Both the position numbers and the translations under genes were made by a program. From the NCBI RefSeq assembly GCF_014652395.1, contig NZ_BMYS01000001.1, positions 124,001 through 188,000 on the forward strand: 64,000 nt of DNA, read 5' to 3'. Of the stretch, positions 32,853 through 39,928 are shown one piece after another. The notes below the pieces were generated by a model that was not told the DNA's origin, made no database searches, and saw only the letters and a program-made list of their open reading frames with translations. Positions within the stretch are counted from its first letter, which is position 1, and every line of letters starts with the position of its first letter. Source of the stretch: Advenella faeciporci (lineage in GTDB: Bacteria; Pseudomonadota; Gammaproteobacteria; Burkholderiales; Burkholderiaceae_B).

Positions 32853-33084
32853 ACTAATAATTCCTCTAACATTGACTCGGTAAAGGTTAGAGGGATTGCT
32901 CATATTTTCAACTCAATGTATGACGGCGAAAACACCGCGTTGCTAGCTCAACGTAAAGCGGTGTTAGAGCAGGCTGGAGAACAAGCCATCACGCTGGGGT
33001 ACACGTCAAGTCAGAAACTGTGAACCAACTGAACCAGTGAAGTTGAACCCTGAGAAAGAGATAACGATGCAACAAGCTATTTAA
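32853..33084. other. Gap with a small open frame, nothing firmly identified
   Basis: A 35-codon frame (32916-33023, starting MYDGENTALLAQRKAVLEQA) reads like the helical tail of a larger protein but has no Shine-Dalgarno and no known match I can name. It may be a gene fragment left by the rearrangement that ends at 33085. Confidence 0.35.
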
Positions 33085-33363
33085 GTGAGCATTTGGGTAC
33101 AGGTGAGCCTTGAAAATGTATTTGCGCAGGGATTAACGCAATTAACACAGGAAAGCGTCAAACAAATAAACGTTGCTTTACAAGCCCTGGTGCAAAATTT
33201 CATAACTTAATTAAGCAGCAACGTTATTTTTTGATACGATGGGGTCAGTTCACCCCGCGTGGGAACGCATACAAAATGTTACTTAGCCAAATTTTTAACT
33301 AGTTTACCCCTCAACCCAACGGACATAAAAAAAGGACTTCCCGTTTTCACGTAAGTCCTTGAT
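33085..33363. repeat. Right copy of the long direct repeat: truncated ydjM 3' end up to the tRNA-Pro terminator
   Basis: Counterpart of 21192-21509, about 90 percent identical by eye over the first 150 bases. Only the last 50 codons of the ydjM-like frame are present, joined to unrelated DNA at 33084/33085. A degraded REP-like sequence is at 33251-33267. Confidence 0.85.
33332..33360 (-). terminator. tRNA-Pro terminator
   Basis: On the minus strand AAGGACTT/AAGTCCTT forms an 8-bp stem followed by TTTTTTT, 13 bases after the tRNA 3' end. Confidence 0.85.
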
Positions 33364-33372
33364 TTATTTAAT

Positions 33373-33450
<78 letters not shown>

Positions 33451-33498
33451 CTGTTACTTATTTGCCTGTTCGCACAAAGCTGTGTAAGTAAGAATGAG

Positions 33499-33527
33499 AC
33501 TATAGCCCAACCTAAGACAAATTGCAA
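33499..33527 (-). promoter_or_regulatory. Promoter of tRNA-Pro
   Basis: TTGCAA (33522-33527) and TATAGT (33499-33504) on the minus strand with a 17-base spacer, about 50 bases before the tRNA 5' end. Confidence 0.75.
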
Positions 33528-33715
33528 GCCCCTTCCTTTTATTTTTTCTATAATATTTTTCATTTTCAGGCATTTTTGCTTGACAATCGACTGGCATGAA
33601 CATTCCCCACATTCTCTTCTGTAGCCAAAACAGCACTGATCATTTCATAAGCAGTTGACAAAAATTCCCTGTCAGATCAAGACTTAAGCGAGTTGCTAAT
33701 TTCTTATACGCAAGG

Positions 33716-33750
33716 TTATCCACAGTTAAAGTGGATAAAAAATATCCACA
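33716..33750. promoter_or_regulatory. Cluster of three DnaA-box-like sites
   Basis: TTATCCACA (33716-33724) is a consensus DnaA box. AGTGGATAA (33730-33738) is an inverted one-mismatch copy, and ATATCCACA (33742-33750) a third. AT-rich DNA follows up to about 33800. No dnaA, dnaN, parAB or rep gene is near, so a DnaA titration or regulatory site is more likely than oriC. The remainder of 33530-34055 shows no other feature. Confidence 0.6.
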
Positions 33751-34055
33751 ATCGTATTAAAAAAAATATTTATTTCATGCATAAATAAATAATGTGCGAT
33801 TTTTGGTTTTTTGAAAATTTTCAAGCGTCCAGAAAAGTCATTTTTCTGTATGAAAAAACACACACTCAGGGCTTTCCCTTAACCTGCATCAATAATACCC
33901 AAGTAAATTACTCAAGTAACCTTAAGATGATGATGGTTCCTCCCCTTGCGGGAAAAAGTCGTGACTATAATTAAATCCTGGTGCAATACTTTCCCTGTAC
34001 CACTTGGTACATTGCACCCGCCATCCTCTTATCCATTTACTTTATTTCGACTATC

Positions 34056-34319
34056 ATGACTCAAGATACATCTTTACCTATGTTTGATCCGCATGTTTAC
34101 CCGTTTGATGCACGTGGCGTTGCTAAACGTTTTCGTCATGCGGCCATTTTTGGTGCCTTGTCTGCCCTGCATCCGGGCGAGACGATGCGTTTTTGCAATG
34201 ATCACGATCCCTTGCCCTTATTGGCGCAAATCGAGGCTCATTTTGGTAAGCAGGTTGCCATTTCCTATGTTGCCCGTGAGCCTGGCGAAATCGTGATTGA
34301 TTTCCAGATACAAGGCTAA
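34056..34319 (+). CDS. DUF2249-type small protein
   Basis: 87 residues: MTQDTSLPMFDPHVYPFDAR, then HAAIFGALSALHPGETMRFC and NDHDPLPLLAQIEAHFG. This matches the SirA/TusA-like DUF2249 domain; the conserved DHDP(L/R)P segment is clear. A putative Cys follows FCNDHDP. Role unknown; relatives lie near NO/respiratory or metal-cofactor genes. An in-frame ATG at 33981 would add a hydrophobic stretch and has no better start signal. It ends 14 bases before the next gene. Confidence 0.8.
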   Translation: MTQDTSLPMFDPHVYPFDARGVAKRFRHAAIFGALSALHPGETMRFCNDHDPLPLLAQIEAHFGKQVAISYVAREPGEIVIDFQIQG

Positions 34320-34333
34320 TTGTTCAATTACTT

Positions 34334-35107
34334 ATGACAACACCCACTCAGGAAAACCGCTACCCCACCGCGTTAACCGTTGACGATTTCAAGCATAATT
34401 TGGCTGTGGTCAGGCAAAAAATTGCCACCGCCTGCCAACGCTCGGGCAGGGACGCCCACACCGTACGCCTGTTACCCGTTAGCAAAACGGTAGACAAGGC
34501 GCGCATTCAACTGGCGTACGAGGCAGGATGCCATTTTCTGGGTGAAAACAAGGTGCAAGAGGCCTTTGACAAATGGCAGTCCCTGTCCGCACTGAATGAC
34601 TTGCAATGGTCTATTATTGGCCATTTGCAAACCAACAAAGCCAAGTTTGTGGCCAAATTTGCAGCAGAATTCCAGGCACTGGACAGCATCCGGTTAGCCG
34701 AGGCGCTAGAACGCAAGCTACAGGAAGAAGGCCGTTCAATCGATGTTTTCATACAGGTCAATACGTCTGGTGAAACCAGCAAATACGGTCTTCACCCGGA
34801 AGAAACCGCTGCTTTCATCAAGTCCCTTGCCTCTTTTGACTGCCTGAAAGTAAAAGGCTTCATGACGCTGGCCTGCTTATCGGATAATGAGCAACGGGTA
34901 CGCAGCTGTTTTCGCCTGTTGCGCAACCTTCGCGATCAACGCCAGCAAGACGCCCCCGCCAATATGCAACTGCACGAGCTGTCCATGGGGATGTCGGGCG
35001 ATTATGCAATGGCGGTGGAAGAAGGCGCCACGGTGGTACGTGTTGGGCAGGCAATTTTTGGTGCGCGTGCCCTTCCTGACAGTTATTATTGGCCCACCCA
35101 TGGATAA
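34334..35107 (+). CDS. yggS: YggS-type PLP homeostasis protein
   Basis: 257 residues, slightly longer than most homologues because of about 15 extra N-terminal residues. RLLPVSKTVDKARI holds the PLP-binding Lys. HFLGENKVQEAFDKW, WSIIGHLQTNKAKF, LSMGMSGDYAMAVEEGATVV and VRVGQAIFGAR are the barrel motifs. It buffers pyridoxal phosphate and influences amino-acid pools, with no catalytic activity shown. It closely follows the DUF2249 gene. Confidence 0.93.
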   Translation: MTTPTQENRYPTALTVDDFKHNLAVVRQKIATACQRSGRDAHTVRLLPVSKTVDKARIQLAYEAGCHFLGENKVQEAFDKWQSLSALNDLQWSIIGHLQTNKAKFVAKFAAEFQALDSIRLAEALERKLQEEGRSIDVFIQVNTSGETSKYGLHPEETAAFIKSLASFDCLKVKGFMTLACLSDNEQRVRSCFRLLRNLRDQRQQDAPANMQLHELSMGMSGDYAMAVEEGATVVRVGQAIFGARALPDSYYWPTHG

Positions 35108-35207
35108 ACATCCTCAAGCTTTTTTTGACATGACAAACAGAACATTTTGTTGATGAAATGCATCCAATGCAGGTATAACAGACATACAGACCATCAGGAG
35201 ATGTGTT

Positions 35208-35894
35208 ATGCCACCGGACAAGCCACACACAAACTCTGTAGAAACATCAGATAACGATCTGGTATTTCAAGTTATTGCCGGCAATACATCTGCCTTTGCG
35301 ATTCTTATGCGAAGGTATAACCCGCGCCTGTTCCGCGTGGCCCGAAGTATCCTGAAACAGGATTCCGATGCTGAAGATGCCCTGCAGGAAGCTTATATCC
35401 ATGCTTTTTTACATCTGGCCACTTTTCGGGCAGAGGCCTTGTTTTCCACTTGGCTAACCCGGATTGTGATTAATGAGTCCTTGGGTAGAATACGCAAAAA
35501 GCGGCAATGGAATAATGTTGTTGAACTTCATGAAAACATAAGTTCTGCCGATATTGCCGAAGGCGCCAATATGAAAATCGATACCCACTCAGAGCCGGAA
35601 CAACAGGTTCTACAAACAGAAATACGTCACCTGATAGAGCAAAAGCTGGACACCCTGCCTCACCAGCTTCGGCTCGTGTTCATATTAAGGGCAGTTGAGG
35701 AAATGCCAGCCACTGAAATAGCCATTATGCTGGATATCCCCGAGGCAACGGTACGAACCCATTTTTTCAGGGCAAGGCAGTTAATGCAGGCAGCCCTGTC
35801 AAAAGAAATTGAAACCGCTTACGGTAATGTCTTTGCCTTTGATGGCGAGCGTTGCGACAGGATAGTAGCCGCTGTCATGTCGCGGCTACCGTAA
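35208..35894 (+). CDS. ECF-type RNA polymerase sigma factor
   Basis: 228 residues. Region 2: LMRRYNPRLFRVARSILKQD, DAEDALQEAYIHAF, FRAEALFSTWLTRIVINESL. Region 4: LDTLPHQLRLVFILRAVEEM, IAIMLDIPEATVRTHFFRAR. The C-terminus ends with GERCDRIVAAVMSRLP, a short extra tail with one Cys. CAGGAG precedes the ATG. No anti-sigma gene is adjacent. Convergent with it is a cupredoxin operon. Control of that operon by this sigma is a reasonable but untested guess. Confidence 0.92.
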   Translation: MPPDKPHTNSVETSDNDLVFQVIAGNTSAFAILMRRYNPRLFRVARSILKQDSDAEDALQEAYIHAFLHLATFRAEALFSTWLTRIVINESLGRIRKKRQWNNVVELHENISSADIAEGANMKIDTHSEPEQQVLQTEIRHLIEQKLDTLPHQLRLVFILRAVEEMPATEIAIMLDIPEATVRTHFFRARQLMQAALSKEIETAYGNVFAFDGERCDRIVAAVMSRLP

Positions 35895-35909
35895 TTGACG
35901 CCTTTCAAT

Positions 35910-36431
35910 TTATACCCGAACTATTTTTTCTTGCAGGATCTTATCCACCGTCGGGAAAGCCTTCAAAGCAACCGTAGGCACGTCTTTATTAGCATTTTCC
36001 TGGCCGAACCAATCGTGCAAGTCGGGTTTGCCAACAATTATTCTTCCAACCATACCCGCATGCTCATGAGGCAGGCAGTAAAAATCATAAATCCCCTCCC
36101 TTTCAAAAGTCACTGAAAAAGACTCATCAGGTAAAAGAAACCCTGAATTCCAGGCAGCCGCTCCAAGCGGAATTCGGCGGGATCGCCCATAATTATCCGG
36201 GTGATAGGCCGTAGCGGTATGGGTATTGCCGGGATCTTTATTCACCCACCTTACCGTTTGCCCCGCTTGAATAAGCAAGCCATACGGATCATACCAGACA
36301 TGCGCGCCACCAACCGTGCCAGCCATTACTATGTCCATCACATTTTCAGACAAAAGCAAACCCGGATAAAAACTGGCAGCCAGCCATAGCCCGCTACCAT
36401 GCAGCATGAATTTTCTGCGTTGCCTGTTCAT
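35910..36431 (-). CDS. Exported cupredoxin (plastocyanin/amicyanin-like)
   Basis: 173 residues. The N-terminus RQRRKFMLHGSGLWLAASFY is a Tat-like signal. The type I copper ligands are visible: His in DPGNTHTATAYH, then Cys, His and Met in YDFYCLPHEHAGMVG. The C-terminal 40 residues (WFGQENANKDVPTVALKAFP) extend past the usual fold. It would carry an electron in the periplasm or sense copper/redox state. Its ATG overlaps the stop of the gene upstream by 4 bases (ATGA), so the two are co-translated. Confidence 0.88.
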   Translation of the reverse strand: MNRQRRKFMLHGSGLWLAASFYPGLLLSENVMDIVMAGTVGGAHVWYDPYGLLIQAGQTVRWVNKDPGNTHTATAYHPDNYGRSRRIPLGAAAWNSGFLLPDESFSVTFEREGIYDFYCLPHEHAGMVGRIIVGKPDLHDWFGQENANKDVPTVALKAFPTVDKILQEKIVRV

Positions 36432-36859
36432 TTTGCCACTCTGCTTTCTTCCCCTGCGGGAATATGCCACAGCACAATATGAATATGAGGCACCTCTACA
36501 CCAGGGTGACCGGCGTTATACATGATATCGGTGTGATCCACGGCAATGCCGGGTACTTTCAGGTCTGAAAATGATTTTTCAGCTGTCATGTCCTTAATGG
36601 GAATCATATAAACAGTGCTTACCAGTTTGCCGTCGCGATCATAGGCCAGAAATGGCCCTGCGGGCAAGGTGGCAGGATCAACAAACAGCTGTCCCAAGCC
36701 CGGAATGAAATCAGGCAATTTCACCAGGGAACTAACAGCCCTGTAAGGCTCTGCCGGAGGGGCTTTCACGATAGCATCACTAACGGGTTGTGCCCGTACC
36801 GCAAAAGAAGACCCCAGCACCAGGGCACCGGCCACTAAGGGTAACAATAATTTACTCAT
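36428..36859 (-). CDS. Exported protein of unknown function paired with the cupredoxin
   Basis: 143 residues from ATG 36859 (GGAGAAAAGAC in front); a longer frame to 36931 is unlikely. Signal peptide MSKLLLPLVAGALVLGSSFA. The mature part has FLAYDRDGKLVSTVYMIPIK in the middle and VEVPHIHIVLWHIP near the C-terminus, with three His that could bind a metal. I am not certain of the family. Co-translation with the cupredoxin gene suggests the two act together. Confidence 0.78.
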   Translation of the reverse strand: MSKLLLPLVAGALVLGSSFAVRAQPVSDAIVKAPPAEPYRAVSSLVKLPDFIPGLGQLFVDPATLPAGPFLAYDRDGKLVSTVYMIPIKDMTAEKSFSDLKVPGIAVDHTDIMYNAGHPGVEVPHIHIVLWHIPAGEESRVAK

Positions 36860-37227
36860 GTCTTTTCTCCTGTTCAATAACAAATACCCCCATCCTGGGG
36901 TTATCTGCCCATTAGATGCAGAAAAGAACACGGGCGTTTCAAAACATACGGTTTTAAGTCATTTAATATGCCAATTGAATATACGAAGTTAATACCTGAA
37001 AACGCTGACAGGCAGGCCCCTGGTAACGTCCTGGGCAATAAACGCAAAAACCCCACACACTTAATCTATTGATATCATGGTATTTTTCTGATTAAATATT
37101 TCAGTGGAATTCAGAATAATGCAAGCGCATGCAAGGCCTGTACAATGAAACGCACTTAAAAGGTCAAACTGCCTGCATTACATCGGCACCCTTTTAGATA
37201 GTTGTAAATTCAAAAAAAGGAAGTACC
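36860..37227. other. Intergenic gap of about 370 bases
   Basis: Divergent promoter region of the cupredoxin pair and the next gene. No sigma or operator motif stands out. AAAAGGAAG is the Shine-Dalgarno for the gene at 37228. Confidence 0.4.
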
Positions 37228-37686
37228 ATGCAAAAAACATATCATTTTGATCCCAAAGTCATCAAGCAATTCATGCTCACTTCTGCCATTGCTTTTGGGC
37301 TTTACGCTGGCACACAAAATATGGTGCAAGCCCAGGTACAACCACAAACCTATAACCAGTCAAACGAATCAATCCAATATATCACCGGTGGTTTTGGCAA
37401 TAGCGAACAAAACGAAATCAAGGCACAATCCAGTAATTACAATGTACATTTAACGTTTGCCGACAACGCCGGTGCGTATCTGGGCAATGTACAGGTCGTC
37501 GTTACCAACCAGCACAACCAGTCGGTATTTGAAGCCAGCGATACCGGTCCGCTGCTTTATATCAAATTGCCCGATGGCACGTATAACCTGAAAGCAACTT
37601 ATAACAACCAAACCCAAAGCAATACTTTCAGGCTTCAGGGAAATGCCCGGGTCAGCAATGTCATTCGCTGGGCGCCAGGCAACTAG
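37228..37686 (+). CDS. Exported protein with a carboxypeptidase-regulatory-like beta-sandwich
   Basis: 152 residues. Signal region KVIKQFMLTSAIAFGLYAGT with likely cleavage near VQA-QVQ. The mature part has YNVHLTFADNAGAYLGNVQV, then VFEASDTGPLLYIKLPDGTY and NLKATYNNQTQSNTFRL, a small Ig-like sandwich as in carboxypeptidase regulatory-like domains. The first 30 mature residues are Gln/Asn-rich. Function unknown; single gene with its own Shine-Dalgarno. Confidence 0.75.
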   Translation: MQKTYHFDPKVIKQFMLTSAIAFGLYAGTQNMVQAQVQPQTYNQSNESIQYITGGFGNSEQNEIKAQSSNYNVHLTFADNAGAYLGNVQVVVTNQHNQSVFEASDTGPLLYIKLPDGTYNLKATYNNQTQSNTFRLQGNARVSNVIRWAPGN

Positions 37687-37869
37687 GCCCATTGGGCCCT
37701 GGCACCTGCCATCATGGATGGTGCCTTTATACACCCGCACCTCCCCAGTACTTGCCCGCATCCTGCCCACAAGGCAGGATGTTTCATTTTCATGGGCCTT
37801 GTATGACGGCCCAGGCATAACAGTATAGAATTGAATATTTAAAGTTGATCACCCGGATAGGTATTATTA

Positions 37870-39030
37870 ATGGCAAATCTAGCAAAAATAACCTGCATTG
37901 AAGACCTCAGACGCATTGCCAAAATCAAAGTTCCCAAAATGTTCTACGATTACTGCGATTCTGGCTCCTGGACAGAATCCACCTATCGCAGCAATGAAAG
38001 CGATTTCCAGAAAATCAAATTCCGCCAGCGTGTTGCCGTGAATATGGAAGGCCGCAGCCTGAAAACCAAAATGATTGGCATTAATACCGCCATGCCCGTG
38101 GCCATCGCACCTACCGGCTTAACCGGCATGCAACGCGCCGATGGAGAGATCCTGGCAGCCAAGGCGGCAGAACGCTTCGGCATCCCCTTCACACTCTCCA
38201 CCATGAGCATTTGCTCTATTGAAGATGTGGCTGCCCATACATCCGCACCTTTCTGGTTTCAACTGTATGTCATGCGTGACAAAGACTATATTGAACGCCT
38301 GATTGACCGCGCCAAGGCCGCCAATTGCTCTGCCTTAATGCTCACACTAGACCTGCAGGTATTGGGCCAACGTCATAAAGACATCAAGAACGGCCTATCC
38401 ACCCCACCCAAACCCACACTGGTGAATTTGCTGAATCTGGCCCTTAAACCAGAGTGGTGCTGGCATATGCTGCAAACCAAACGCCGTACGTTTGGCAATA
38501 TTGTGGGACATGCCAAAGGGGTTGGCGATATGTCTTCATTGGCCTCCTGGACGGCCGAACAGTTTGACCCGACCCTAAGCTGGGACGATGTTGAATGGAT
38601 TAAAAAGAAATGGGGTGGCAAACTGATCATCAAAGGCATCATGGACAAGGAAGATGCATTGCATGCTGCCAATAGCGGTGCCGATTCGATTGTCGTGTCC
38701 AACCATGGCGGACGCCAGCTGGATGGCGCCCCCTCTTCAATTTCCGCTCTTCCCGATATTGTGGAAGCAGTTAAAAACCAGGGTAGCCAAACCGAAGTCT
38801 GGATGGATGGCGGCATCCGCTCGGGACAAGATGTATTGCGAGCCATTGCCCTGGGTGCCAAAGGCACATTAATTGGCCGCTCCTTCCTTTATGGACTGGG
38901 TGCATATGGCCTTGATGGCGTGACCCGTTCACTGGAAATCATTGCCAATGAACTGGATATCAGCATGGCGTTTTGCGGTCATACCAATATTAATAATGTA
39001 GATAAAAACATCCTGATTATGGACCGCTAA
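37870..39030 (+). CDS. FMN-dependent alpha-hydroxy-acid oxidase/dehydrogenase, LldD-like
   Basis: 386 residues of the glycolate oxidase/L-lactate dehydrogenase family. KMFYDYCDSGSWTESTYRSN is the N-terminal block; PTGLTGMQRADGEILAAKAA lies in the FMN site; WFQLYVMRD and MLTLDLQVLGQRHKD follow. IVVSNHGGRQLDGAPSS holds the catalytic His and Arg, and MDGGIRSGQDVLRAIALGAK the phosphate site. Likely substrate is L-lactate or another 2-hydroxy acid, and the electron acceptor is probably quinone or O2; neither can be fixed here. A strong terminator follows. Confidence 0.92.
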   Translation: MANLAKITCIEDLRRIAKIKVPKMFYDYCDSGSWTESTYRSNESDFQKIKFRQRVAVNMEGRSLKTKMIGINTAMPVAIAPTGLTGMQRADGEILAAKAAERFGIPFTLSTMSICSIEDVAAHTSAPFWFQLYVMRDKDYIERLIDRAKAANCSALMLTLDLQVLGQRHKDIKNGLSTPPKPTLVNLLNLALKPEWCWHMLQTKRRTFGNIVGHAKGVGDMSSLASWTAEQFDPTLSWDDVEWIKKKWGGKLIIKGIMDKEDALHAANSGADSIVVSNHGGRQLDGAPSSISALPDIVEAVKNQGSQTEVWMDGGIRSGQDVLRAIALGAKGTLIGRSFLYGLGAYGLDGVTRSLEIIANELDISMAFCGHTNINNVDKNILIMDR

Positions 39031-39061
39031 GCAGTCAGGCAGGAAGTTTCCTGTCTTTAAT

Positions 39062-39095
39062 AAAAAAAGCCGCCAGATTTTGGGGCGGCTTTTTC
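39062..39095. terminator. Rho-independent terminator, bidirectional
   Basis: AAAAAGCCGCC and GGCGGCTTTTT form a 6-bp GC stem extended by A/T pairs, between the hydroxy-acid oxidase (plus) and the MerR gene (minus), so it can serve both. Confidence 0.9.
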
Positions 39096-39140
39096 AAAAC
39101 AGGCTTACACTGTTTATGCAAAACGGTACGTTTTACAGAG

Positions 39141-39536
39141 TTAGCCGCGATCTTTAAGCAAGTTGTTGAACATACCCACGATATCGCTCAATTCAGTGCG
39201 CAAAGACTGAAGCTCTGCACCTGAAAGACGAACGGCGGCATCCTGGTCATGCGGGATATCACGGGCATCACCCAGACGATTACGCGCCCCGTTGATGGTA
39301 AAACCCTGTTCGTACAGCAAATCGCGTATTTTGCGAATTAACAGCACTTCATGGTGCTGGTAATAACGACGGTTACCGCGCCTTTTAACAGGATTCAATT
39401 GGGTGAACTCTTGTTCCCAATAGCGTAAAACATGTGGTTTTACCAAGCATAATTCGGATACTTCACCAATGGTGAAGTATCGTTTTGCCGGAATGGGCGG
39501 CAAGATGGTCGAAGTGGTATTGGCTTTTTGATTCAT
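39141..39536 (-). CDS. MerR-family regulator beside ihfA
   Basis: 131 residues. The winged helix is at about 19-85: KRYFTIGEVSELCLVKPHVL, RYWEQEFTQLNPVKRRGNRR, YYQHHEVLLIRKIRDLLYEQ. No metal-binding Cys pair is present, so it is not a classic metal or redox sensor. This gene is characteristically placed right after ihfA in beta- and gammaproteobacteria; its target is unknown. It ends the minus-strand rpmI-rplT-pheS-pheT-ihfA run. Confidence 0.9.
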   Translation of the reverse strand: MNQKANTTSTILPPIPAKRYFTIGEVSELCLVKPHVLRYWEQEFTQLNPVKRRGNRRYYQHHEVLLIRKIRDLLYEQGFTINGARNRLGDARDIPHDQDAAVRLSGAELQSLRTELSDIVGMFNNLLKDRG

Positions 39537-39577
39537 CGCTTGATTGTAAACCCAAATGATCTTTTATGGAATACACC

Positions 39578-39916
39578 TTAATCCTGAAGCGCATATTCAG
39601 AATTGGGATCATAGGCCTCACCCTGCTCAACAATTGCTTTAAGCTTTTGACTTGCATGAAAGGTCACGACACGACGCGCCGCAATCGGGATCACCTCACC
39701 CGTTTTCGGGTTGCGACCGGGACGGGCCGGTTTGTCGCGTACCTGAAAGTTGCCAAAACCGGACAGTTTCACAGGTTCACCCTTTGCCAGGGATTCGCGT
39801 ATCTCTTCAAAAAAGGTATCTACAATGTCTTTGGCTTCACGCTTGTTCAGGCCAACACGATCAAATAACATTTCGGCCAGTTCGGCCTTGGTAAGGGTAG
39901 TATTTTCTTCTGCCAT
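39578..39916 (-). CDS. ihfA: Integration host factor, alpha subunit
   Basis: 112 residues. [40 protein letters not shown] (beta arm) and [18 protein letters not shown] are the IhfA signatures; the Pro that intercalates DNA is in GRNPKTGE. IhfA with IhfB bends DNA sharply. The C-terminus ([13 protein letters not shown]) is longer than in E. coli. It follows pheT by 12 bases. Confidence 0.96.
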   Translation of the reverse strand: MAEENTTLTKAELAEMLFDRVGLNKREAKDIVDTFFEEIRESLAKGEPVKLSGFGNFQVRDKPARPGRNPKTGEVIPIAARRVVTFHASQKLKAIVEQGEAYDPNSEYALQD

Positions 39917-39928
39917 TTCAATATTGCC

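Noticed and set aside
33716-33750. Chromosomal or plasmid replication origin
   Set aside because: No dnaA, dnaN, rep or partition gene is nearby and only three boxes are present.
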